Positions 8,355 through 17,500 of a stretch of 64,000 nt of DNA are shown here, in pieces. The stretch comes from JANQMX01 sp965247175. Lineage in GTDB: Bacteria; Pseudomonadota; Alphaproteobacteria; Kiloniellales; DSM-21159. How positions within the stretch are numbered: the first letter of the stretch is position 1; the number at the start of each line of letters is the position of its first letter. The notes beneath the pieces are model-generated. The model had not been told where the DNA came from. It saw only the letters and a program-made list of their open reading frames with translations, and did no database searches. The position numbers and the translations under genes were made by a program. The DNA is taken from contig OZ252006.1 of NCBI GenBank assembly GCA_965247175.1, forward strand, positions 3,596,001 through 3,660,000. The letters run 5' to 3'.

Positions 8355-10274
8355 TTAACGCAGGTCTGGCGGTAAGGCCTCTTCCGACAGTCTAGAGGCT
8401 AGCGCGTCGAGCGCAAGAACCTCTTGGTTCTTGCCGCCCAGCCGGCGCAGCGCCACCGTGCCCTCGTCTGCCTCCCGCTTGCCGACCACCGCCATGGCCG
8501 GAACCTTGGCGTGGGAGTGCTCGCGAACCTTGTAGTTGATCTTCTCGTTGCGCAGGTCGGTTTCGACCTTGAGGCCAGCCGCCCTGAGCTTGGCGGCGAC
8601 GGTCTTGGCGTAGTCGTCGGCATCGGAGGTGATGGTCGCCACCACGACCTGAAGCGGGGCCAGCCAGAACGGCAGCTTGCCTGCATAGTGCTCGATGAGA
8701 ATGCCGGTGAAGCGCTCGAGCGAGCCGAACAGGGCCCGGTGCAGCATCACCGGGCGGTGCTTCTCGCCGTCTTCTCCGACATAGGACGCATCGAAGCGTT
8801 CGGGCAGGTTCATGTCGACCTGAAGCGTGCCGCACTGCCAGTCTCGGCCGATGGCATCCCGCAGCACGAACTCGAGCTTCGGGCCATAGAAGGCGCCTTC
8901 GCCCGGGTTGTAGCTGTACGCGTATCCCATGCCATCGAGCGCGCCCTTGAGCGCGGTCTCGAGCAAGTCCCAGACGGCATCGCTGCCGATCCGCTTGTCG
9001 GGGCGGTCCGAGAACTTGATGCGGACGTCCTCGAAGCCGAAGTCGCGGTAAATGTCCATGATCAGCTCGACGACGATGCGGCACTCTTCCTCGACCTCGT
9101 CGGGCGTGCAGAAGATGTGCGCGTCGTCCTGGGTGAACTCGCGCACCCGCATCAGCCCGTGCAGCGCGCCTGAGGGCTCGTAGCGATTGACCTTGCCGAA
9201 CTCGGAGATGCGCGCCGGCAGGTCGCGATAGCTCGTAATCCCCTGCTTGAAGACCTGGATTCCGCCCGGGCAGTTCATCGGCTTGATCGCGTAGATGCGC
9301 CCATCTTCGGTCTCGGTGGTGTACATGTGCTCGCGGAACGTCGCCCAGTGGCCCGAGGTTTCCCACATGGCGCGGTCCATGATCGTCGGGGTCGAGATCT
9401 CGACATAGCCGGCGCGGTCCTGGCGCGCGCGCATGTAGTCGATCAGCGCCCGGAACAGCGTCCAGCCCTTCGGGTGCCAGAAGACGGCGCCGGGCGCTTC
9501 TTCCTGAAAGTGGAACAGGTCCATCTCGCGGCCCAGGCGGCGGTGGTCGCGCTTCTCCGCCTCCTCCAGCATGGTGAGGTAGGCCTTGAGCTCCTTGTCG
9601 TCGCGCCAGGCCGTGCCGGTGACCCGTTGAAGCTGCTCATTGTTGGCGTCGCCGCGCCAGTAGGCGCCGGAGACCTTCATCAGCTTGAACGACGTGCCGA
9701 GCTTGCCGGTGGACGGCAGATGCGGGCCCCGGCAGAGATCGAGCCAATCGCCCTGGCGGTAGATGGTGATGGTCTCGCCGCGCGGCAGCTCCTCGATCCA
9801 CTGCGCCTTGTAGCTCTCGCCAATCTCCTTGAAGTGCCGGATGGCATCGTCCCGGTCCCAGACCTCGCGGGTGATCGGCAGGTCGCGCGCCACGATCTCC
9901 CGCATGCGCTCTTCCATGCGCGTTAGGTCCTCGGGCGTGAAGGGCTCGTCGCGCACGAAGTCGTAGTAGAAGCCGGTGTCGGTCGCCGGGCCGAAGGTGA
10001 TCTGGGTGCCGGGGTAGAGCTCCTGCGCGGCCTGGGCCAGCACGTGCGCCGCGTCGTGGCGCAACAGCTCCAGCGCCTCCTCGCTCTTGCGGGTGACGAT
10101 CTCGACCGGCGTGTCCTCGGCAATCTCTCGGCCCAGGTCCCAAAGGTGGCCGTTGACCTTGACGGCCAGCGCCGCTTTGGCCAGGCCGGGGCCGATGGAC
10201 TCGGCGAGCTGCTGGCCGGTGACCGGGCCCTCGAATTCTTTTCTCGCGCCGTCAGGCAGCGTGATGGCAACCAT
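8355..10274 (-). CDS. thrS: threonyl-tRNA synthetase
   Basis: Charges tRNA-Thr with threonine. The 639 residues show an N-terminal TGS domain (MVAITLPDGARKEFEGPVTG), the editing/SAD domain (residues ~65-220, with HDAAHVLAQA and the GPHLPSTGKLG region), the class II catalytic core and a C-terminal anticodon-binding domain (LAPLQVVVATI onward). Zinc ligands are visible: Cys in IKPMNCPGG, His in TQDDAHIF and His in MLHRALFGSLERF. Full length, ATG start with an AAGGAG-like site upstream. Transcribed divergently from the hydrolase at 10372; infC follows, as in many bacteria. Confidence 0.97.
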   Translation of the reverse strand: MVAITLPDGARKEFEGPVTGQQLAESIGPGLAKAALAVKVNGHLWDLGREIAEDTPVEIVTRKSEEALELLRHDAAHVLAQAAQELYPGTQITFGPATDTGFYYDFVRDEPFTPEDLTRMEERMREIVARDLPITREVWDRDDAIRHFKEIGESYKAQWIEELPRGETITIYRQGDWLDLCRGPHLPSTGKLGTSFKLMKVSGAYWRGDANNEQLQRVTGTAWRDDKELKAYLTMLEEAEKRDHRRLGREMDLFHFQEEAPGAVFWHPKGWTLFRALIDYMRARQDRAGYVEISTPTIMDRAMWETSGHWATFREHMYTTETEDGRIYAIKPMNCPGGIQVFKQGITSYRDLPARISEFGKVNRYEPSGALHGLMRVREFTQDDAHIFCTPDEVEEECRIVVELIMDIYRDFGFEDVRIKFSDRPDKRIGSDAVWDLLETALKGALDGMGYAYSYNPGEGAFYGPKLEFVLRDAIGRDWQCGTLQVDMNLPERFDASYVGEDGEKHRPVMLHRALFGSLERFTGILIEHYAGKLPFWLAPLQVVVATITSDADDYAKTVAAKLRAAGLKVETDLRNEKINYKVREHSHAKVPAMAVVGKREADEGTVALRRLGGKNQEVLALDALASRLSEEALPPDLR

Positions 10275-10328
10275 GCCGCAGCCTGGCTCCTTCTGTCTTG
10301 CGGGTTGATCTCTCAGGACGGAGCCGGG

Positions 10329-10356
10329 ACTTTAGAAGCTTGCTAAAGAGTGTCAA
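10329..10356 (-). promoter_or_regulatory. candidate sigma-70 promoter for thrS-infC
   Basis: Reading on the minus strand, TTGACA (10356-10351) is followed by a 16-nt spacer and TAAAGT (10334-10329), 55 nt upstream of the thrS start. The -35 box matches the consensus exactly; the -10 is fair. Confidence 0.5.
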
Positions 10357-10371
10357 CCGAAGGCTCCCACC

Positions 10372-11142
10372 GTGCACGTCCCATCCAGTCCGCAAGTCCT
10401 TCCCCTGCCCGACGGCGGGCATCTCGCCTACCACCGCGTGGAGGGGTCTTCGCCCGGCCTGATCTTCCTCGGCGGTTTCGCCTCCGACATGACCGGCACC
10501 AAGGCGATGTTCCTGGAGGACTATGCCCGTCGGCGCGGCCAAGCCTTCCTGCGCTTCGACTACCGCGGCCACGGCCAGTCTTCGGGCGCCTTCGCCGAGT
10601 TCACCATCGGCGACTGGGCGGCGGATGCGGAAACAGCCCTCACCAAGCTGACAGAGGGGCCGCAGGTCGTCATCGGCTCCTCCATGGGCGGCTGGATGAT
10701 GTGCCTCGTCGCCCTGCGCCAGGCGGCGCGGGTCGCCGGGCTGGTCGGCATTGCCTCCGCCCCGGACTTCACCGAGGACCTCATGTGGGCGCAGTATTCA
10801 GATGAGATCCGCGACACCCTTCTGCGTGAGGGCATCTACCGCGAGCCCTCCGACTACTCGGAGGAGCCCTACGAGATCACCTTGGGCCTGATCGAGGAGG
10901 GGCGGGACCACCTGCTGCTGCGCCAGCCCATCGCCATCGACTGCCCGGTGCGCCTGCTGCACGGCACGGCCGATACCGCGGTGCCGGTCGAGGTCGGTCT
11001 CACCCTGCTGGAGCGCCTGGAAAGCCGCGATGCGACCCTCACGCTGGTGAAGAACGGCGACCATCGCCTCTCCGAACCGGAAGACTTGGAACGATTGGCC
11101 CGCACCCTCGACGCGCTGCTGGCGGATTTGGGGTCGGTCTGA
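10372..11142 (+). CDS. alpha/beta hydrolase
   Basis: A 256-residue serine hydrolase of unknown substrate, GTG start. It has the oxyanion/strand region LIFLGGFASDMTGTKA, the conserved FDYRGHGQSSG, the nucleophile elbow GSSMGGWM and the probable catalytic histidine in NGDHRLSEPED; an acidic residue in LLHGTADTAVP completes the triad. The GFxSDMxGxKA signature and small size resemble the ABHD10/palmitoyl-protein thioesterase-like group. Soluble, no signal peptide. Divergent from thrS. Confidence 0.87.
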   Translation: MHVPSSPQVLPLPDGGHLAYHRVEGSSPGLIFLGGFASDMTGTKAMFLEDYARRRGQAFLRFDYRGHGQSSGAFAEFTIGDWAADAETALTKLTEGPQVVIGSSMGGWMMCLVALRQAARVAGLVGIASAPDFTEDLMWAQYSDEIRDTLLREGIYREPSDYSEEPYEITLGLIEEGRDHLLLRQPIAIDCPVRLLHGTADTAVPVEVGLTLLERLESRDATLTLVKNGDHRLSEPEDLERLARTLDALLADLGSV

Positions 11143-11178
11143 CGCGCTTGGCTGCGCTGCTTGCCGTCTCTCACAGAC

Positions 11179-11336
11179 TGTCATCCCGGCCAAGGGCGAA
11201 GCCCGCGAGCCGGGATCCATGGCTGTGCTGGGTGCGGAGCGGCGAAACGAAGAGGTGGGTGGCCGCAATTCTGCGCCACGAAGGCAGGCTATCGCGCTGG
11301 CGGATGAATGGACCCCGGCTCACGGCCGGGGTGACA
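11179..11336. repeat. dispersed TGTCA-type inverted repeat, copy R3
   Basis: Left arm from TGTCATCCCGGCCAAGG (11179) and right arm ending ACGGCCGGGGTGACA (11336) are inverted with respect to each other. The left arm carries an inserted GGCGAAGCCCGC stretch also present in R7. Confidence 0.78.
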
Positions 11337-11367
11337 GGTTGTCGTGCTGCGGCGCGCCGCTTTCGCT

Positions 11368-11495
11368 CACACTGCCATCCTTGGGTGCGCCGCGCAGCGG
11401 TGCGTCCCGAGGATCCACCCATCAGCCTGCGCCAAGCCTTTCCGTGGATGCTCGGAACTCGGCCCTGTGGGCCTCGCCCAAGCATGACGATGTGA
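11368..11495. repeat. dispersed inverted repeat, copy R4 (diverged)
   Basis: CATCCTTGGGTGCGCCGCGC at the left is partly inverted by GGGCCTCGCCCAAGCATGA at the right. With R3 it fills the 375-base gap between the hydrolase and the next gene; no coding sequence is seen there. Confidence 0.55.
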
Positions 11496-11517
11496 AGGAG
11501 GCGCTCCCGATCCAGCT

Positions 11518-12414
11518 TCAGCCAGAGCTGGCCTCGTCCTCCGCTAAGGCCCTAAGCCCCTCCTTGTACGTCGGGTAGGCGAGGGCGACGCCGAGCTCCT
11601 CGCGCAGGCGTCGATTGGAGACGCGGCGGCAGTCGAGATAGAAGCTCTTGGCCATCGGTGAGAGTTCCGCGTCGTCGAAGGGCACCAAGGGCGGCGGCGC
11701 GATGCCGAGCAGCTCCGCGGCATAGGCGACCACCACCTCCGGCTCTTCCGGCAGGTCGTCGGCCAGGTTGTAGACCGCGCCCGGCTGCGGGGCGGCGATG
11801 GAGGCCTCCAGCGCGCGGCAGATGTCCTCCACGTGAATGCGGCCGAAGACGTAGCCCGGCTTCAAGATGCGGCGCGCACGGCCCTGCCGGAGGGCCGTTA
11901 GCTGGTTGCGGCCGGGGCCGTAGATGCCAGCCAGGCGGAAGACGTGCAGCGGCAGGCCGTGGCGTTCCAAGAGCGCCCGCCAGGCGGCTTCGGCCTCGAC
12001 CCGCCGGCGGGAGCGGGCGCTGGTCGCCTGCAAGGCGCTGTCCTCGGTGACCCAGGCGCCGCCGTGGTCGCCATAGACCCCGGTGGTCGAAAGATAGCCG
12101 AACCACTGGAGATGCGGCAGGGCCGCCAGGGCTTCGCCGTGCAGATTCAGCACCGGGTCGCCGTCGTCGCGCGGCGGGACCGAATGGAGCAGGTGGGTGA
12201 CGTCGCTAGCCACCTCGGCGAAATCCGCGATGGGCGACTCGCCGTCGAAGATCAGCGGTTCGATGCCGCGCGCCTGCAGCGCCTTTGCCTTCTCCTCGTC
12301 ACGGGTCGTGCCGCTGACCCGCCAACCCTCCTGCAGCAGACGCGCAGCGAGCGTTTCGGCGACATAGCCGCAGCCGAAGCAGAGCAGGTGAGGGGTCTTG
12401 GCAGGCTCGGACAT
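11518..12414 (-). CDS. NAD(P)-binding SDR family protein (YeeZ-like)
   Basis: A 298-residue extended short-chain dehydrogenase/epimerase-like protein. The N-terminal dinucleotide motif is LLCFGCGYVAETLAARL (GxGYxxxxLA, typical of the YeeZ group), followed by GTTRDEEKAKAL. The active-site region YLSTTGVYGDHGGAWVTED has a tyrosine, and the substrate-side motif RLAGIYGPGRNQL is present. Reaction not known. Cytosolic. Divergent from the TPR protein at 12481 with a 66-nt gap. Confidence 0.85.
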   Translation of the reverse strand: MSEPAKTPHLLCFGCGYVAETLAARLLQEGWRVSGTTRDEEKAKALQARGIEPLIFDGESPIADFAEVASDVTHLLHSVPPRDDGDPVLNLHGEALAALPHLQWFGYLSTTGVYGDHGGAWVTEDSALQATSARSRRRVEAEAAWRALLERHGLPLHVFRLAGIYGPGRNQLTALRQGRARRILKPGYVFGRIHVEDICRALEASIAAPQPGAVYNLADDLPEEPEVVVAYAAELLGIAPPPLVPFDDAELSPMAKSFYLDCRRVSNRRLREELGVALAYPTYKEGLRALAEDEASSG

Positions 12415-12480
12415 GGGACTCTTCTGGGCGTTCTCTCTGGCGGGGGCTTGCGGCGACAGCGCCGCCGACCCATAGCTCTG

Positions 12481-13257
12481 ATGATGTTGTATGCCATCTC
12501 ACGACAGCCAAGAGGCGGCCTCGCGGGGCTGCTCGTCCTGTTGCTTCTGGCGCTGGCGCCGCTGGACCTTGCGGCGCAGGCGCCTGACCCGCGCTACTAC
12601 AGCGAGGAGGACTACCTGCGCTGCCTCGACCGCGCCAAGCGCGATCCCGAGGGCGCGCTGGAGTTCGCTCTTGCCCGGGAAGCCGATGGCGCCGGGGCGC
12701 CGGCCATCCAGTGCGCGGCGGCGGCGCTGCTGACGCTGGGGCGCTACGCCGAGGGCGCGGCGCGACTGGAGCTGCTGGCCGACAGTGTCGTCCTGGCCCA
12801 GCGCCCGGCGATGATGGCGGAAGGGGCGCAGGCCTGGGCCTTGGCCGGCCGGCCCGACAAGGCGTCTGCCCTGGCGCGGCGGGCGCTGCATCTCAACCCT
12901 GACGACGTGGAGCTTTGGGTCGATCTCGCGCTGTTTCGCGCCGAGCTTGAAGACTATTGGGGCGCCACTGACGCGCTGGACCGCGCCCTCGACCTGGCGC
13001 CGGATCGCAGCGACATCCTGGTCTACCGCGCCAGCGCCCGGCGGCTGCTGGAGCTGACAGATCTGGCCCTCGACGACATCGGCCGCGCCCTGGCCATCAC
13101 GCCGGACGACCCGGTGGCGCTCCTGGAGCGGGGCAACATCCGCCGCCTGAGCGGCGATGTCGCCGGCGCCCGCAGCGACTGGCAGCGGGTGCTCAGCCTG
13201 GCTCCCGGCACCGCCGAGGCCTTCGCCGCCGAGTCCAACATCGCCAAGCTGGAGTAG
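12481..13257 (+). CDS. secreted tetratricopeptide repeat protein
   Basis: A 258-residue protein with an N-terminal signal peptide (MMLYAISRQ, then a leucine-rich core LLVLLLLALAPLDLA, likely cut after AAQA). Several TPR units follow, for example ASALARRALHLNPDDVELWV, ALDRALDLAPDRSDI, DIGRALAITPDDPVALLERG and DWQRVLSLAPGTAEA. Probably a periplasmic interaction scaffold; no partner is evident. Start ATG at 12481 (12484 is an equal alternative); the much longer upstream open frame is antisense to the SDR gene and is not used. Convergent with the GST gene. Confidence 0.83.
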   Translation: MMLYAISRQPRGGLAGLLVLLLLALAPLDLAAQAPDPRYYSEEDYLRCLDRAKRDPEGALEFALAREADGAGAPAIQCAAAALLTLGRYAEGAARLELLADSVVLAQRPAMMAEGAQAWALAGRPDKASALARRALHLNPDDVELWVDLALFRAELEDYWGATDALDRALDLAPDRSDILVYRASARRLLELTDLALDDIGRALAITPDDPVALLERGNIRRLSGDVAGARSDWQRVLSLAPGTAEAFAAESNIAKLE

Positions 13258-13268
13258 GAGTAGTTTTC

Positions 13269-13299
13269 TAGGGCGCGGAGTCTTCTTGGGCGCGCCCTA
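13269..13299. repeat. 9-bp hairpin between convergent genes
   Basis: TAGGGCGCG (13269-13277) pairs with CGCGCCCTA (13291-13299). The sequence TTTTCTAGGGCGCG matches the left end of the palindromic element family (copies B and G), so this may be a degenerate end of that element. It overlaps the stop codon of the GST gene. Neither direction has the U-tract of an intrinsic terminator. Confidence 0.5.
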
Positions 13300-13965
13300 A
13301 AAATCCGGGTCGTGGTAGTGTTTGGGCGGGGCGTAGCCGGGCAGCACGTCGGCCAGGATGCCGCGCATGCAGGGCCGCGACTTGATGCGGGCGTACCAGT
13401 CGCGCGCCTCCTGATGCTCCTCCCAGGGCACGTCGCCGAGGTAGTCGATGCAGGAGATATGCGCCGCCGCCGTCAGGTCGGCCTGGCTGACGTCGTCGCC
13501 GGCCAGCCAGCGCCGCCGCTCGCAGAGCCAGCCGATGTAGTCGAGGTGATAGTGAATGTTCTGCGCCGCGACGCGGACGGTCGCCGAGTCCGGCGTGCCC
13601 TGCTTCAACAGCCGCTTCATCATCTTCTCCTCCAGCAGGAGGCTGGAGACCTCGCGGGCGAACTTGGTCTCGAACCAGCGCATCAGGCGGCGCGCCTCGG
13701 CCCGATCCATCGGCGTCTCGCCCAAGAGCGGTGGGTCGGGATAAAGCTCCTCGATGTACTCGGAGATCACCGAGGCGTCGGACAGCACGGTGCCGTCGTC
13801 CTCCACCAGAACCGGCACCTCACCGGCGGGGTTGAGGCGCAGGAAGCCCTCGCGCCGTTCCCAAACGGCCTCGGTCTTAAGCTCAGCGGTGACGCCCTTC
13901 TCGGCCAGGATCAGGCGAACCTTGCGGCTGCCGGGGTCGAGAGGCAGGTGGTAGAGGATGCGCAT
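13297..13965 (-). CDS. glutathione S-transferase family protein
   Basis: A 222-residue GST. The N-terminal thioredoxin-like domain (residues 1-80) includes HLPLDPGSRKVRLILAEKG, the cis-proline in NPAGEVPVLVEDDG and the glutathione-contact motif LSDASVISEYIEELYP. The C-terminal helical domain carries LAGDDVSQADLTAAAHI, the N-capping box. The catalytic residue is probably the Ser in DPGSRKV. Cytosolic detoxification or unknown role; substrate cannot be told. Confidence 0.9.
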   Translation of the reverse strand: MRILYHLPLDPGSRKVRLILAEKGVTAELKTEAVWERREGFLRLNPAGEVPVLVEDDGTVLSDASVISEYIEELYPDPPLLGETPMDRAEARRLMRWFETKFAREVSSLLLEEKMMKRLLKQGTPDSATVRVAAQNIHYHLDYIGWLCERRRWLAGDDVSQADLTAAAHISCIDYLGDVPWEEHQEARDWYARIKSRPCMRGILADVLPGYAPPKHYHDPDF

Positions 13966-14053
13966 CGGCGCGGGTGCAATGCCTTTTCAATGGAATAGCA
14001 AAAGGCTCTAGCGTGCGCCGCGATGCGCCGCAACTCTCCGTTCGGGTATGGGG

Positions 14054-14533
14054 TTACGCTGAGTCCCGTGTCCGGGACATGTAGATGAGGCGTGCTGGCT
14101 CGCCGCTCGGCCGGTCGACCGGTGCTTCACTGACCCGCTCCACGACGAAGCCAAGGCGGCGATAGAGCGCCTGAGCCCGCGTGTTGTCCTCGAAGACGTC
14201 GAGCTCCAGCCGGGACGCCGCCGACTCGGCGAAGACCCAGTCGCAGACCTGCGCAAGCAGCGCGCGGCCCAAGCCCTCGCCCGGCCTGGCGACCGCCATG
14301 CGCACCAGATAGGGCACCGCGTCATCCGCCATGTTGCGCAGGATGGCGAAGCCCACGGGCGCGCCCGCGTCATCGTCGGCGATCAGGGTGCGCTTGTCGG
14401 GGGCGGCCAGCACGGCCTCATGCTCGGCCTGGCTCCAGCGAAAGATGAACGCGGCGTAGTCGTCGCGCTGCTCCAGCCCGCGGATGAAGGAAATATCCGC
14501 CGGCTCCGCGGCGCGGAGCGCGAGCCCGGTCAC
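14054..14533 (-). CDS. GNAT family N-acetyltransferase
   Basis: A 159-residue GCN5-related acetyltransferase, GTG start. Acetyl-CoA-binding motif A is seen in RMAVARPGEGLGRALLAQV (R/QxxGxG/A-like) and motif B in LELDVFEDNTRAQALYRRLG, followed by FVVERVSEA. It lies 4 nt downstream of the gltB stop and is probably co-transcribed with glutamate synthase. Substrate unknown. Confidence 0.87.
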   Translation of the reverse strand: MTGLALRAAEPADISFIRGLEQRDDYAAFIFRWSQAEHEAVLAAPDKRTLIADDDAGAPVGFAILRNMADDAVPYLVRMAVARPGEGLGRALLAQVCDWVFAESAASRLELDVFEDNTRAQALYRRLGFVVERVSEAPVDRPSGEPARLIYMSRTRDSA

Positions 14534-14537
14534 GAAC

Positions 14538-17500
14538 TCACGCCCGCTCTTCAGCGACCAGCGGCAGGGTGACCGGATGCTCCAGCCGGTTCAGCATCTC
14601 CTTGGGCACGATCTGCCAGAAGTGGCGCCGCGCGGTCGCCCACTCGATCAGCAGACCTTCCGCGAAGCGCGACTGGGTCTCCTTCACCTGCTCGGCGATC
14701 AGCTCCTGCAGCAGGGTCTCGTAGTGCTCGGTCTGCAGCCGCTGGAAGATGACGCTGTCGCTGTTGATGCGCGAGGGCAGTTGGTCCTCGGGGTCGTAGA
14801 CGAAGGCCATGCCGCCGGTCATGCCGGCGGCGAAGTTGTAGCCGACCTTGCCGAGAATGACGGCGGTGCCGCCGGTCATGTACTCGCAGCCGTTGGAGCC
14901 GCAGCCTTCGACGATCGCCGTGGCGCCGGAGTTGCGCACGCAGAAGCGCTCGCCCGCTTGGCCGGCGGCATAGAGCCGTCCGGCCGTGGCGCCGTAGAGC
15001 ACGGTGTTGCCGATGATGGTGTTCTTCTGGCTCTCCAGCGGCGAGCGCATGCGCGGCCGCACCACGATGGTGCCGCCCGACAGGCCCTTGCCGACGTAGT
15101 CGTTGGCATCGCCGAAGACCTCGAGCTTGAGACCCTGCACAGCGAAGGCGCCGAGCGACTGTCCGGCCGAGCCGCGCAGGCGCACGGTGATGTGGTCGCG
15201 CTGCAGGCCCTCCATGCCGAACTGCCGGGTGATCATGGCCGAGAGACGCGTGCCGATGGCCCGGTGCGTGTTCCGCACGTTGTACTGCAGCTGCATCTTC
15301 TCACCGTCCTGGAACAGCGATCCGGCGTCGGCGATAAAGGCGGCGTCCAGGGTGTCGGGCACCTCGTTGCGCCCTTCCAGAGTGCAGAACTGCGGCAGGC
15401 CGCTGCTGTCCGCGCTGGTCAGGAGCGGGTTGAGGTCGAGGTCGTCCAGATGCGCGGCACCGCGGCTGACCTGGTGCAGCAGGTCGGTGCGCCCGATCAC
15501 CTCGTTGAGCGAGGTGACGCCCAGGTCGGCGAGGATCTCGCGCACCTCCTCGGCGATGAAGCTGAAGAGGTTGACCACCTTCTCAGGCGTGCCGGTGAAC
15601 TTGTCGCGCAGCGCCTGGTCCTGGGTGCAGACGCCGACCGGGCAGGTGTTGGAGTGGCACTGCCGCACCATGATGCAGCCCATGGCCACCAGCCCCGCCG
15701 TGCCGATGCCGTACTCCTCGGCGCCCAGGATGGCGGCGATGACGATGTCCCGGCCGGTCTTGAGGCCGCCGTCGGTGCGCAGCCGCACCCGGTGGCGCAG
15801 CTTGTTCAGGGTCAGCACCTGATGCACCTCTGAGAGGCCCATCTCCCAGGGAATGCCGGCGTACTTGATCGAGGTCTGCGGGCTGGCGCCGGTGCCGCCG
15901 CTGTGGCCCGAAATCAGGATCACGTCGGCCTTGGCCTTGGCCACGCCGGCCGCGATGGTGCCGATGCCGCTCCGCGCCACCAGCTTGACGCAGACCTTGG
16001 CGTCCGGGTTGATCTGCTTGAGATCGTAGATCAGCTGCGCCAGGTCCTCGATCGAATAGATGTCGTGGTGCGGCGGCGGGGAGATCAGCATCACCCCCGG
16101 CGTCGAGTGACGCAGCTTGGCGATCATCTCGGTGACCTTGAAGCCGGGCAGCTGCCCGCCCTCGCCGGGCTTGGCGCCCTGAGCCACCTTGATTTCGATC
16201 TCGCGGCACTGGTTGAGGTACTCAGCGGTGACGCCGAAGCGGCCCGAGGCGACCTGCTTGATGGCCGAGTTCTCGTTGTCGCCGTTGGCCCGCGGGGTGA
16301 AGCGCTGCGGGTCCTCACCGCCCTCGCCGCTGTCCGACTTGGCGCCGATGCGGTTCATGGCGATGTTGAGAGTCCCGTGCGCCTCGGGCGAGAGCGCGCC
16401 GAGCGACATGCCCGGTGTGACGAAGCGCTTGCGGATGGCGGTGATCGACTCGACGTCGTCGAGCGCCACCGGCTCGATGCCTTCGCTGCGGAAGTCCAGC
16501 AGGTCACGCGGGGTCGAGGGCGGCCGGGCCGCCATGCCCGTGCTGAAGCGCTTGTAGGTGGCGTAGGAGTCGTTGGCGACGGCGGCCTGCAGGGTGTGGA
16601 TCAGCCCACCCTCCCAGCTGTGCGCCTCGCCGCCGCGGCGGTAGCGGTAGAAGCCGCCGACCGGCAGGGTGATCGCCGCCTCGTTCCAGGCGCGGGCGTG
16701 CAGCTCCAGCAGCTTCTGCTCGATGCCGGCCAGGCCGATGCCGGAGATGCGGCTCGGCATGCCGGGGAAGAACTCGTCGACCAGGGTGCGCGACAGGCCG
16801 ACGGCCTCAAAGTTGTAGCCGCCGCGGTAGGAGGAGATCACCGAGATGCCCATCTTGGACATCACCTTGAGCAGCCCGTCGTCCACTGCCTTGATGAAGC
16901 GCTGGACGCATTCCTCGAGACCCATCTCGCCGAACAGGCCGCGCCGGTGACGGTCGGCGATGGACTCCTGCGCCAGGTAGGCGTTGACCGTGGTCGCGCC
17001 GACGCCGATCAGCACGGCGAAGTAGTGCACGTCGAGGCACTCGCCCGAGCGGACGTTGAGCGAGACGAAGGTGCGCAGCTTCTGCTGGGTCAGGTGCGTG
17101 TGCACCGCGCCGGTCGCCAAGATCATCGGGATGGGCGCGCGCTCCGGGCCCTGCGCCTTGTCGGAGAGGATGACGTGCAGGCAGCCGCCGCGCACCGCGT
17201 CTTCGGCCTCGTTCTGCACCCGGATGATGCCCTGGCGCAGGGCGTTCAGCCCGTCGCCCGGGGCGAAGGTGCAGTCGATCTCGACCGCGCCGGCGCCCAT
17301 GTAGCTGCGCATGGCCTCGAACTCGGCGTTGGACAGCACCGGCGAGTTGAGCTGCAGCATGTCGCACTGGTTCGGGTCCTCGGCCAGGATGTTGCCGAGG
17401 TTGCCCAGGCGCGTGGCCAGGGTCATCACCCGCCTCTCCCGCAGGGAGTCGATCGGCGGGTTGGTCACTTGGCTGAAGTTCTGTCGGAAGAAGTGGTGCA

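Noticed and set aside
13269..13299. Bidirectional terminator between the TPR and GST genes
   Set aside because: Stem ends are followed by A-runs rather than U-runs in the transcripts; better read as a degenerate element end.
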